Assembly: GCA_004565275.1 (NCBI GenBank)
Contig: SDOX01000096.1
Span: 290,415-354,414, forward strand
Reading direction: 5' to 3'
DNA from: Nannochloropsis salina CCMP1776
Lineage: Eukaryota > Sar > Eustigmatophyceae > Eustigmatales > Monodopsidaceae
DNA length: 64,000 nucleotides
Shown here: piece after piece, positions 41,272 through 51,031 of the stretch
Numbering within the stretch: position 1 is the stretch's first letter
How the letters are laid out: each line of letters opens with the position of its first letter
Made by a program: the position numbers and the translations under genes
Notes under the pieces: generated by a model
Told to the model about the DNA's origin: nothing
Database searches by the model: none
The model's input: only the letters and a program-made list of their open reading frames with translations

Positions 41272-41709
41272 TCAAGGCAGATCGTACTCGTAGGACCGTG
41301 TCCGCCGCACTCCCTTGCCCGGCGCCTTCCTCATCGCATGGTCCGCGAATGCACCCAACAAAAATGCTGGGAGATACAATGGGAATGTCGCGGCAAATCC
41401 GTACACAAAAGCTGCGCGTCGGGCATGAGGAGATAGAATAGCTGAGAGGCCTCCGCGGGCCACGGCCAAGGTAAACGCCAGGCCCGTCGCAAGATTACCA
41501 AGTTTCACACTGCTGGTCACAAGGCTGTCGTCTGAACGCGGAAAAACGTTGGCAGCCCAGGGACTGGGATGGAGGAGGCTGCTGCTGGCGTGCTTTGTCG
41601 CGATGACTTTCGGGTACCGTGGGCTTTGAAGCTCGAATGACGAAGGCGCATGGGTGTCGCGGTCCGGAGGGATGTCAAAACTCTCACTGTCCTCCCGTAG
41701 AGGCGGCAT
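41272..41709 (-). CDS. Small hypothetical membrane protein, about two TM segments
   Basis: Single exon, 145 residues, ATG at 41709. The first 65 residues are polar. Two hydrophobic segments follow, LGNLATGLAFTLAVARGG and FVYGFAATFPLYLPAFLLGA, then a short basic tail ending RRTRSYEYDLP. I do not recognise the family. The composition (helical hairpin, basic loop between the segments, short tail) suggests a small organelle or ER membrane protein. Only 183 bp separate its ATG from that of the divergent NSUN5 gene, so the two probably share a promoter, which supports this being a real gene. Confidence 0.6.
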   Translation of the reverse strand: MPPLREDSESFDIPPDRDTHAPSSFELQSPRYPKVIATKHASSSLLHPSPWAANVFPRSDDSLVTSSVKLGNLATGLAFTLAVARGGLSAILSPHARRAAFVYGFAATFPLYLPAFLLGAFADHAMRKAPGKGVRRTRSYEYDLP

Positions 41710-41892
41710 GGAGACTTTGCAAGCCTACCTATGCAATAGCTAGGCGGGAGTGAGTGGAATTTCCTGTACAAACGATGGGACGGCTGCCATCAATTTAGAG
41801 TCCCGCAGCCTCGACGAACAGGCGAACCTCCCCACCCCCAGCCCCGACGTCCACCCGTCCATCTCACGCCACATTTTTACACGTTCAGGCGC

Positions 41893-44178
41893 ATGGACCA
41901 CTACCAACAAGCCTCACGGGTCCTTAAAGATGTTTTGGCCAAGAAGGGGAGCATTAAAACTTTGGCTTTAGCCGATGGCATCCGTAACAAGGTGCGTGCT
42001 TGCAATTCAACTGCTCAACCTCCCCCTCGAAAAAATGGTTATCAAGAGACAAACAAAACTCTTTCTCATCCATTTTAACCTACCGAAACCTTGCAGCGCT
42101 TTGTAAGTGCCCTGGTTACCGAGACGCTTCGGTATAAATCGACCCTAGCTGCCGTCCTCCACCGGTCAGGTCTCCAGACCACCCTTCGGAAGCAAGTTCG
42201 AGATCCCAACCTCCTCTCCCTGCTTCTTTTTGACTTGCTCTTCGGAAAGGGTATTCAGGGTGGAGGTCAGGTCAAACGCATGCTTAAGACACATGAACCT
42301 GCGCTCCGCCGGGCGATTAAGGGACTTTCCCTCCCGGAAAAGTACATTCCCCCGTCGCGGCAAAAGCTCAGCGATGCAGGAGGGTTGCTGGTTTCCTCTT
42401 TCTCCTCCTCTCCCGCCAAGAAATTTCCACGTTATGCCAGGGTTAATAGTCTCAAAATGTCCCTGGCCGATGCACGGGCTGCCCTGCTTTCCTCTCCCTC
42501 TCGTTTCACCGCCGACGACATTATCGACGATACCCACATTCCCAACTTGCTCCTCTTTCCTCCCGGCACCGACCTCCACGACCACCCCCTCGTCAAGGAG
42601 GGGATCCTCATCCTTCAAGACAAGGCCTCCTGCTTCCCCGCCGAGGTGCTGTTGGGAAGGGAAAGGGGAAGAGGACAAGGGTGGTGGGGGGACGTGATCG
42701 ATGCCTGCGCGGCGCCGGGGAACAAGACGTCGCACGCGGCCGCCCTGCTGCAGGAAATTGCTCCAGGGAGAAGGAGAGGAAAGGACGAAGAGGATACAGG
42801 GAGGGGCGAGAAGGAGCTTTTCGCGGGAGGGGATGGCGGGAATGGCCTCGGGCAAGACGAAGCACCAGGCCCGCGGGCTCCCTCCTCCTTCCTTTCTTCT
42901 CCTTCCTCCCCCTCCTCCTCCTCACCCTCCCTCGTGTTTGCCATGGACAGAGATCCAGGCCGCCTGAAAATCCTTTGTGAGCGTCTGCGTGGGATGGGCG
43001 CATTGGACGGCGTCGTCGTACCCTTGCTCCAAGACTTCCTGGCGGTTTCCTCGGAAGACCTTTGCGTTCCGGATTCAAATTTGAAAAAGGGAGAAAAGCT
43101 AATGAGACCTGGGAGGAAGGAAAAAGAAAAGGCCAAAGCGGATGAAAAGAGGGCGAGGTTCAGGAATGTGAGAGCGATCCTACTGGATCCCTCATGCTCC
43201 GGGTCAGGCATGGTGAAGAGCGTCGAGAGGCGGGTAGAGGAGGAGGAGGGACGGAAGAAGAAAGCGCAAAGGGCAGGCCGGAAAATGGGAAAGGGAGCAG
43301 TAGAGGAGGGTAACGAAATGGAGATACGGGGTGGAGGGGAGGTTGAGGAGGAACTCCAGAGTTCAAAGGCGGTGGTTAAAGACGGTGGGTCCACGCAACG
43401 CTTGCGGGCGCTGGCACAGTTCCAATTTAAAGTCTTGACCCAGGCCTTGACGTCATTTCCGCTCGTGAATCGGGTCGTGTATTCCACGTGCTCGGTGCAT
43501 GTGGAGGAGAATGAGATGGTGGTGGCGGCTGCCTTGAGGGCACAAATGGGAGGAGGACGGCCCAGGGAAGCCGAGATGGATTTGGAGAGGATTGAAGAGG
43601 AGAGTAAGATGAACGGGGGAGGGGCGATGATGGACAAAAAGGAAAACATGAGTCTACCACACACAAGACTCTTTGAGCTCGTGCCGGCGATGCCCTCTTG
43701 GCCTCGAAGAGGACTTTATCGAGGATCAGATGGGAAGGAGACGGGACTGACAGAAGACGAAGCGCGCTGTGTCTTGAGAACAGACCCCAAGGAGGACTTG
43801 ACGAGCGGATTTTTTGTGGCGTACTTCGAGAGGCAAGGGACGGGCGGGATGGGCAGGGAGGTGGAAAGGAAAGAGGGAGGAGGCCGCGGTGGAAAGAAGA
43901 AGAGGAAGGGAAAGTTGTGCGGAAATGCAATGCCGGACGGATGTGAGATTAGAAAGAAGCGAATAAGAGAGGTGGCATCGGAGGACGAGAATGGGCACGT
44001 TGGATTGGAGGTGGACAACGTGAAAGAAATTCCCAAACAAGGTAGAGCGGCAAAGCGTCGGGAAAGGAGGAAAAAAAAGAAAAAGTTTGAGAAGGAGTTA
44101 CTCCAGAACATAGCAGCAGAGGGGGAGAAGTCAGAGACAGGAGAGCGTGACAGGCATGATGCAGAAAAAGCAAAGTGA
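41893..44178 (+). CDS. NSUN5: NSUN5/Rcm1-type 28S rRNA (cytosine-C5) methyltransferase
   Basis: Two exons, 41893-41991 and 42097-44178, 726 residues, in phase. Exon 1 reads QASRVLKDVLAKKGSIKTLA, like the NSUN5 start. Exon 2 begins RFVSALVTETLRYKSTL, then LLFDLLFGKGIQGGG as in NSUN5. Motif I DACAAPGNKTSHAAAL is near 233, motif IV LDPSCSGSGM near 394, and motif VI YSTCSVHVEENE near 494. The Cys of motif VI is the expected nucleophile and that of motif IV releases the product. NSUN5/Rcm1 methylates a conserved cytosine in the large-subunit rRNA, in the nucleolus. The domain is broken by acidic, Gly/Lys-rich insertions (about 42770-42930 and 43080-43380). The C-terminal Lys-rich tail ends in a nucleolar-signal-like RRERRKKKKKF. 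Confidence 0.92.
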
Positions 44179-44700
44179 AACTAGAGCGCATATGAGCCAT
44201 GTTTGAGCGTACACTGCGCTTTTGCTTTACAAAAACAAAATTAGCCTCATTCTACGACAGACCATCAAGCAAAAATGTGAAAAATATTTGTACGTAAGCA
44301 TATCCCCCTTCTTACGCGCGTCCACATTCCAATATTCACGTGTTCCAGCCCAAAATATGGCGGTGGGAGGTAGGAAGGCTCTCCGACTTGGAGACTCAGA
44401 GGGCTAGGACATTTCGCGCGATGTTTCAAAACCCAAGATGGACCTTTCGCGCAATTTTTTGAAACCCAAATGGAGTTTTCGCGCAATGTTTTCAAATTCG
44501 CTTGCGACCCCTTCGCGGGATTGGACGGCTCTCACACTCTGCGCTTGCCCCCCCCACCATCCACGCCCACCCACCCGCATTCCATCCTTTTCCCTGGCTC
44601 TGCCACACGCACATGCCCGTCTCCTGTGACACTCACGCATATCATATTTTCCCCCCGCACATTGACATAATTATTTTATCTCGTCATACGCCCAGTCATC
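44179..44700. other. Intergenic region with repeated TTTCGCGC boxes
   Basis: Between NSUN5 and eS28, both plus strand. It contains three evenly spaced TTTCGCGC boxes listed separately, then a CA/CC-rich stretch before the eS28 ATG. Confidence 0.6.
44412..44484 (+). promoter_or_regulatory. Three phased TTTCGCGC (E2F-like) boxes upstream of eS28
   Basis: TTTCGCGC occurs at 44412, 44445 and 44477, spaced 33 and 32 bp, in a loose tandem repeat with (G)AAACCCAA(A/G)ATGGA. The box equals the E2F/DP consensus TTTSGCGC. It lies 215-290 bp before the eS28 start codon. A role in growth-linked transcription is inference; the boxes may simply be part of a minisatellite. Confidence 0.5.
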
Positions 44701-45691
44701 ATGGTACGTACCGAGCGTTCTGCCCGCTGTCGTCCCAAACAACCTGAGCATTCTCATTCTTTCCCCCAGCCCTTGCAACTGTACTTGACCTTAACTCGCC
44801 TCTGTCGCCCTGTACATCGACAGGACTCGCAACAAGTCAAGCTTGTCAAGGTCAAGTCCGTAGAAGCTCGCACAGGCAGCACAGGAAACGTCACGCAGGT
44901 ACGATAGAGCGGAAACTGATGGAGGTCAGCAGAATTTCGGGGCACGGAAGGAGTCAATAAGTAGGATGTTTTTCTGCTTTACTGGCTGGGCCGCTTTTTA
45001 AAGCTCCCGTTGATACATGATAATGTGGACGATACAGGGTTTCGGAAGACATATGCAGGGGGAATGGTAGGCATTCGGGCACACCCATGCCTGATGTCTT
45101 GCGCCCATCCATCCCCTCAGTATGTGCTCGATATGTTTCTCAAATTCTGCTTTGGTTGCCCTTGCCGTTATCCATTTTGGCTTGTGGGAGGACATGACAC
45201 TCATTTGTCACTGTGACCGTGTCTTCTCCTTTTTTGTTGCAGGTGCGCGTGGAGTTCCTGGACGACCCTACTCGTAGCATTCGGCGGAACGTGAAGGGCC
45301 CTGTCCGCGAGGTAGGATTTCTTGGATGGGAAGGGAGGACGCGAAGCGAAAAGGATCAGTTTTAGAGAAGGTCTTGCTGGAGAACAGAACAAGAGAGGGC
45401 AGGAGGTGTGGGATGGAAGGAAGACGCGTGGGACAGAGGCATTGGTCGAGAATAGGGAGTGTCCGTTTTATTACACCAGTGTCGATGATTGAACGGCAGC
45501 AAGAAATATTGCATGTGGTCATTGCATGCGACAATGGTGGTAGGATTGGTATGATACACCTTAGAGGCGACGGCCCACCCCCTCCATGTCATGCCGTCTC
45601 ACAGCCATTGCTCTCTCTCACCCCCATGATACCACAGGGTGACGTCCTGTGCCTGTTGGAATGGGAGCGTGATGCCCGTCGTCTCCGATAA
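44701..45691 (+). CDS. RPS28: 40S ribosomal protein eS28 (RPS28)
   Basis: Four coding exons: 44701-44703, 44824-44898, 45243-45311 and 45638-45691. They give 66 residues: a Met, then [40 protein letters not shown], and [20 protein letters not shown] followed by ARRLR. Human eS28 reads [20 protein letters not shown] and [20 protein letters not shown], so identity is high and length is normal. The protein sits at the mRNA exit side of the 40S subunit. The first coding exon is only the ATG, followed at once by the donor GTACGT. All later joins are in phase 0 with CAG acceptors. Introns are 120, 344 and 326 bp, so this short gene is mostly intron, as is common for ribosomal protein genes in compact algal genomes. 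Confidence 0.95.
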
Positions 45692-46954
45692 ATTGGCAGC
45701 TCTACGCGGTTGCACCAAAACCAACCATGGAGGGTGCGAAGCCTTTGCAAGTGAAGATTTCCTTTCCTTCTCTTTCTCGTTGATTTGCTCGGACCGAGAC
45801 TGTGGATATCACCACTCGTTGGGATGTGATAGGGAAGATAAGTGTAGTGGAAGGCCAGGGTTGTCAATCAGAAAAAGAAAGAAGGATTGCCTCAGCTGCG
45901 GAGATACAAAGTCTTTGTCAGGGCTCGTATTGCTTTTTTGTCGAAAAAGACGCTATCTTGTTTTACGTTGGTCAAAGAGTCGAATCAGAAAACATGATGA
46001 ACGATCCGAAGGATAATCCATGGCTTTAATGTAAGGGGAGGGGTGTGAAGAAGTGCTTTTTATCGGTAAACATAATTGCGGGTAGTAACGCGCCTCTGGT
46101 TTTCCACCCGGAGTTGGGCTACAAAAAATTCGACGGAGAGCTCAAACGCTGTCAGCTCAACAACAAGAGTACTTTGATTCTTCCAAAGAGGTTTGCCCCA
46201 CGCATTATTCACAATCAACGTCTGGCCTTGTATGCCAAGTTGCTGCAGCTTATATCTCCGCCCTCGCCTTTAATGCTGCAACTTCCGTATGCTTTGCGTG
46301 GGATTTCGGTGGAAAATGCCACCCGAGAGTCTTGATATGTGCAGGAATATGCATACACGTATCCATGCTCTTGGCCTGGGTGATCGACAGTTTCTCCACA
46401 ATTTATCCTTGACTGCTCTAATCCTTGTCTAGGGGCATGCTCTCGATTCTTTCGTCTAGTCTCCACCCAAACGCACGCAGTCCTGCTTTCTCTTTGTTCT
46501 TGCTGGGATTTTCGCACTTAACACTACTGCTTGCGGTGCAAGATCTAGCGATGGCGCCAGATGCTGAAGTTACAGAGCTCTATTCGGTTCCGAACACAAT
46601 AATGCAAGGATCGCCCCTTCGATGGATGGACTCAGGGACCTGCGTACAGTCTCGTGCACGACGCACGGCCCGCCCCAGAAAGCAATCAATAAGAGTGCCA
46701 AACATTGCTAATCTCCCCATTCCCGTAAAGCTACTGTCGCAGAACCCTTAAAAGCACTACCATACACCTTCCCTTGTCCATCCCATCATGCGTGAAAAAG
46801 AAGAGCACTCTCCATGCACAAGGGGAAAGTGGAACAGGAAAGAGACAGGAAACACCAAGGAGTGAGACTGTACAGGAAGCCGAAAAGCCACCGTCCCTCT
46901 CCTAACCCCCCCCCTCATCACTCAACCTCCCCCCATTTGCCCCATCGCTGCCCC
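45692..46954. other. Convergent intergenic region, no secure gene
   Basis: About 1.25 kb between eS28 (+) and the LEA2-like gene (-). A plus-strand frame at about 46437-46751 begins with a hydrophobic leader (FSLFLLGFSHLTLLLAV), but nothing after it is recognisable. I do not call it. Confidence 0.4.
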
Positions 46955-48274
46955 TCATGGGATCCACCAAAATGGATGCAACGTCGTCTCGCAGCCAGCC
47001 CCGTATTTTTCCCTTTCTTCTTCCCTCCCGCCCTCCCCTCGGTTCTCCCTCCCTCCCCATTGGTTCTCGAACATACAGGCCAGCCGCAGATTGATCGGGA
47101 CAGCCGGGAACCCCTGGCGCTTCACCACGTGCGCCCTCACGCTCACATGTCCCTCTAGCTTCAAGGTGGAGGATTGCTTGCCCAGCACCTCGTCCATAAG
47201 TCTCTTCCCCAAGGGAGTCGTCGCTGAACCCCCTTCCTCCCCCCCTTCCTCCCCTTCCCGCTTCCTCTTCCCAGGGGTGGTGGGACCCGTTATGGTATTG
47301 ACGCGGTAGAATGTGGCGTTGGTGTCGTGGACGAAACTTCCGGAGGGATGCAGGTGCATGGTCGGTAGTTGGACCTGGGGAAGGGGAGAGAGAAGGAAGG
47401 GGGGAATTGTGGAGAGAGAAAGACTTCACTTTGCCAGGAGACATCGACCCTGCTCCTCTGAGCGCTTTACCCCCGCAACCCCCCCACCATGCCCTTCCCA
47501 TGAATCCTTTCCATCTCACCATGCCCAAAACTGCCTGGTGGTACGTGATCAGGACGGTGGAGGCCTGGATTGTGACTTGAAAGTTGCTTTTGTTCTCGAT
47601 CTCTGCCCCCAGAGAGACCACGGCGTTCATGTAGGGACCATCGAATGCCAAATGCTTCAAGGTACTAGGTTGTAGCGTTATGAAGGGAGCTGAAGAGAGG
47701 AAAGGAAGGAGGGGGGCAGAGATGAACGCGCGTTGCATGGGGGCACAAAGTCGACGCAAAGTGTTTGCCGCATTATATGCAACTACCACTGCACTTTTCA
47801 CTCATTCCAATGCCTGGGCCCAGCAAATAGATACTCACGCGGTATCGTCGCCACCATCCCTAGATAGGCAAAGAGCAGGGCCAGGAAGAAGAGGGCGAGC
47901 AGACAGCCCGTATAGATGACAAAGCGCAAGACTTTTCGTGACTTCAAACCCCGAGCCGCTGGGACTCTTTGCGGTGAGTCGACGCATTTCCGGGGCCTGG
48001 CTCCATTGCTTTGGGCCGGTGGTGGTTTTCCTCCTTCCTTGTCGTCGTTGCTCCATCCTTTTCCTTCGCCAACTATGTCGATTGCGCTCTCTTCTCTGCC
48101 ACCGATTGCCCCAGGCGAGACAGCAGGACAAGACGAAGATGGACAGCATTTCTTGTCGTCGAATGCTTTGACTATGCTCTGACTCGACACAGGAGTCGAG
48201 CAGTCGGAAATGTCTGCCACCATTGACTCGCCATCAGGTGTTCGGAAAAACGACGACACCAGATGTGTTGGCAT
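46955..48274 (-). CDS. LEA2-like single-pass membrane protein
   Basis: Three exons, 47839-48274, 47520-47689 and 46955-47374, give 341 residues; all joins are GT-AG and in phase. Residues 1-110 are polar cytosolic sequence. A transmembrane helix (FVIYTGCLLALFFLALLFAY) lies at about 118-137. The outer part has short beta strands, NAVVSLGAEIENKSNFQVTI, then ASTVLITYHQAVLG and LHPSGSFVHDT. Conserved Asn-Phe-x-Val-x-I and Tyr spacing resembles LEA_2/NDR1-HIN1-type or TMEM106-like domains. These bind membranes or lipids, and their roles are mixed. A Lys/Glu/Gly-rich insert splits the domain near residue 255. Assignment to LEA2 rests on pattern, not on a strong motif. The long open frame 46902-47801 on the same strand is out of phase and was not used. 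Confidence 0.6.
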
Positions 48275-49585
48275 TTCCCGATACTAGAGTCTCGATCGGT
48301 CGAAGCAGCCTTCCTCCCTGTGATTGAAAGGGGATAGACAACATTTAAAAAAAAAACGGATCACGCGTCGCATTTGCACGTTTTTTGTTTGTAGAGGTTT
48401 TTTTCATCAAAAGTGAATGCATTGTTTGGCACACAGAGGAGAATTAATTGAACGATGTTTGGAAGCAGCTTTCAGGCGCCACTCGTCTATTGCCCGGCAA
48501 TAGGACTGAAAACAAAATGAGTAAAAAGGCTCCTAGCGGGCAGGTCCAATTTTGCCATACTCCACTTCACAAAGCTTCGTTATTTCATCGCTGTGAAAGG
48601 GATAATGAATGGGTCGGTTGTATCGACCGTCGCAGCGTCTCGTTGAGGCGTGAGCGAAGAGCGGACGAGAGAGAAAGCTTGAAGAGAAAAAAGCCGGAGG
48701 TTTTCGCACTCGCTCCCGTCTTTCGGAAGCGATGTTTCGTGGTTTGGACAGGTGTTAAACTGCAATCCCTTGCAACATGTTGAGATTTGATGATTGCTGG
48801 TGCACATCCTTTCCAATATAAAGTAGTGAACATGGAAAGCACGAGCGTGAAAAAGAGGGGAGGTCGTGGTAAAAAAGCAAAGAGTTGGAGGAGAGAAAGC
48901 CAAAAACGGAGTAATTAGTTTGATAGAGCAAAATATGCAAGATAAGATGGGAGGAAGGGAGCTTGCAACAAACGAGAGAGCATAGTAGTAAAGGAAACAA
49001 TTGTTCGCGAATTTGTATTTTTTCTGTTTCCTTTCTCTCAACACCTTCGTTGTGTATGCTTTTTTTACTCACAATGTTCGCGATGTTCTTGCGCCTATTT
49101 CTATAGTAACGATGGGAGAGAAGTATTTATGTAGAGAGATGCGTATCAGAAGTGTCTAAGTATGTGCGCCGCTACAAAAATGCCAGATCTACGAATAAGC
49201 ATTGTCCGATATTCATCAAAAGGGTTACCAGTACTTTAACTTCTTCCCCCACAAGTAAGCCAAATCTCTACTCATCACATATAAGACGTACATATAATGA
49301 TAAGCAGTCAGTGTACAAAACCTATTGCCCTTGATTACGATTATTCCGTACTTCACGTACTGTCCTCGAACTTCTTCAAGAGCTGCCATTCATGAACAGA
49401 TGACAAGTCGCGTCGTGATTTTTTTCCATTTTCATGACGCATATCAAGAGGTCTTTGACGATACATATAGTTGCTTTTGCGACTGCTTATCGGCCTTTCT
49501 GTTCGTCAATGTGGTCTCTTTTATCATTGTGGTCATTTCCCCTTTGTGTACCGTATTCTCCCTTCGTGTTCAAACCCCTTCTGGA
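48275..49585. other. Intergenic, no gene seen
   Basis: About 1.3 kb, AT-rich. No conserved frame on either strand. The proximal end carries the promoter of the LEA2-like gene. Confidence 0.5.
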
Positions 49586-51031
49586 TTACCCCGTCGGCCC
49601 TCGTTTCGGAATCACGATTTTCTGGCCAGGCTGCAGCCCCAACGTGTCCATTAGCTTCTGCATCGCGTCCTTCTCCTTCCTCGCCGCCTCCTCCACCCGC
49701 CTCTCTTGCTCCGTCTGCCGTTGATTGACGCGTGTATTCTGCCGAGCCTGCCGCCGTCTGACCTCCTCCTTCTCCGTGTCCCTCTCCCCCAAACCCAGCG
49801 CCTCCTCTGGCATGTCCAGGCCATCCCTCCCTTCCTCCTTCGCCCGGGCAGCCCCATGCAGCCGCTCACCTTTCGCATGCCGCGCTGCCAACACAGCCTC
49901 CCGACCCGTCGGCCTGGCATACGCCTCCTCGAAGGCACCACTCGGTCCTGCCCTCGTCGAGTCCCTCTGAGAGAGCTGCGGCTGACTTCTCGTCGAACCA
50001 ACCCCGTTCCCACCTTCCCCCCCCACCCTGCTTGCGGCCGCGGAAGTCCCGTTTCTGTTCTTGACGCCGTCTCCTCCCCCTTTCCCCGCCCCGGGGGGCG
50101 CCGTGCTGCTCCGGACAATGCTGTTGGCCATCCGGTCCAAGGCGTCCTTCTCGTCCTCACTCATCTTCGCCGCAAAGCCCCAGGTGTGGGTGGTTTTGTG
50201 GGCCTCCGTTTGCATGTGGACCGGGACGCCGTCGTAGTACATGTCGGGCAGGCGACCCTGGTTCCAGAGAGCGACGAAACGCGCAAATTGGTCTTGAGCT
50301 TCCTCACGGGGAAGGTCCTGCCACGGAGCGTAAAGGGAGGGAGGGAAAGCGTGAGGACGGTGTCCAAAAACGCTATCGAACGTGGACAAGAGAAGGAACG
50401 AAGCGCGCGGAGAAGGTTGGGAAGGGAAAGCATCCCGACTCTACTCAATACTCCTCTTGCCCGACCCGCGCGGGGTCAAAGAGGGCGTCATCGCCATCAT
50501 CTCTCGCCTTGGTCCTCCATCCACCCACGTCCTTGCACCAACTTCCCACTTTGCAGCCTCCCTCGTGGTCGCTCTTCCCCCTCTACACCCCTGGTGCACC
50601 ATTTCCGTTACCTCAAAGTTCAATTTCCGGATCAGTCGCAGCCACACCCTGAACTCTGCCTGGCGACGGTAGTAGTCATCCTCCGCGCTCAGCACCTCTG
50701 GAATAGCTCGTGCAGGAGGGCTTTTATATAATTCTGCGTCCTTTTCCTCGTCCCTCCCTTCCTTTTTCTTCTTCTTTGCTTTCTTGTCGTGGGATTTCTT
50801 GTGGTGTTTCTCGTGCTTCTCCTCTTTTCTATCAGCTTTTGTCTTCCTTTCTTCGTGTCCGCCTCCGCCATGTTTCTTCAAATACTTTTTGGCTGCTTTC
50901 ACCAGCCGCCTCTCCTCCTCCTCGCTCTCATGCCGGTGTCGCTTTTTCTTCCTCTTCCCGTCCTCTTTGCTAACCTCCTCTGTGTCCTCACCCTCGCTAC
51001 TGCCCTTTCTGCTCTCATTCTCTGCGCTCAT
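49586..51031 (-). CDS. SCI1-like Lys-rich nuclear protein
   Basis: Two exons, 50612-51031 and 49586-50317, 383 residues, phase-0 join. The start is the ATG at 51031 (MSAENESRKG). Residues 15-105 are dominated by Lys/Glu/His (KKKRHRHESEEEERR, KKSHDKKAKKKKK), a probable nuclear/nucleolar segment. The conserved core spans the intron: VLSAEDDYYRRQAEFRVWL, then DLPREEAQDQFARFVALWNQ and GRLPDMYYDGV. This matches the pattern of plant style cell-cycle inhibitor 1: acidic-DYY/F, NAEF-x-x-WL, then FxxFVxxWNxGKLxxxYY. SCI1 is a nuclear regulator of cell proliferation in plants; its biochemical role is poorly known. The C-terminal 200 residues are Arg/Glu/Ala-rich with a likely coiled coil and end LQPGQKIVIPKRG. 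The same core is found in uncharacterised proteins of many eukaryotes. Confidence 0.72.

Noticed and set aside
46437-46751. 104-codon plus-strand frame with a hydrophobic start
   Set aside because: No recognisable domain after the leader and no support from splice signals or neighbours.
46902-47801. 299-codon minus-strand frame overlapping the LEA2-like gene
   Set aside because: It runs through two predicted introns and ends in Gly/Arg-rich sequence. The three-exon model keeps the beta-strand pattern and phase.
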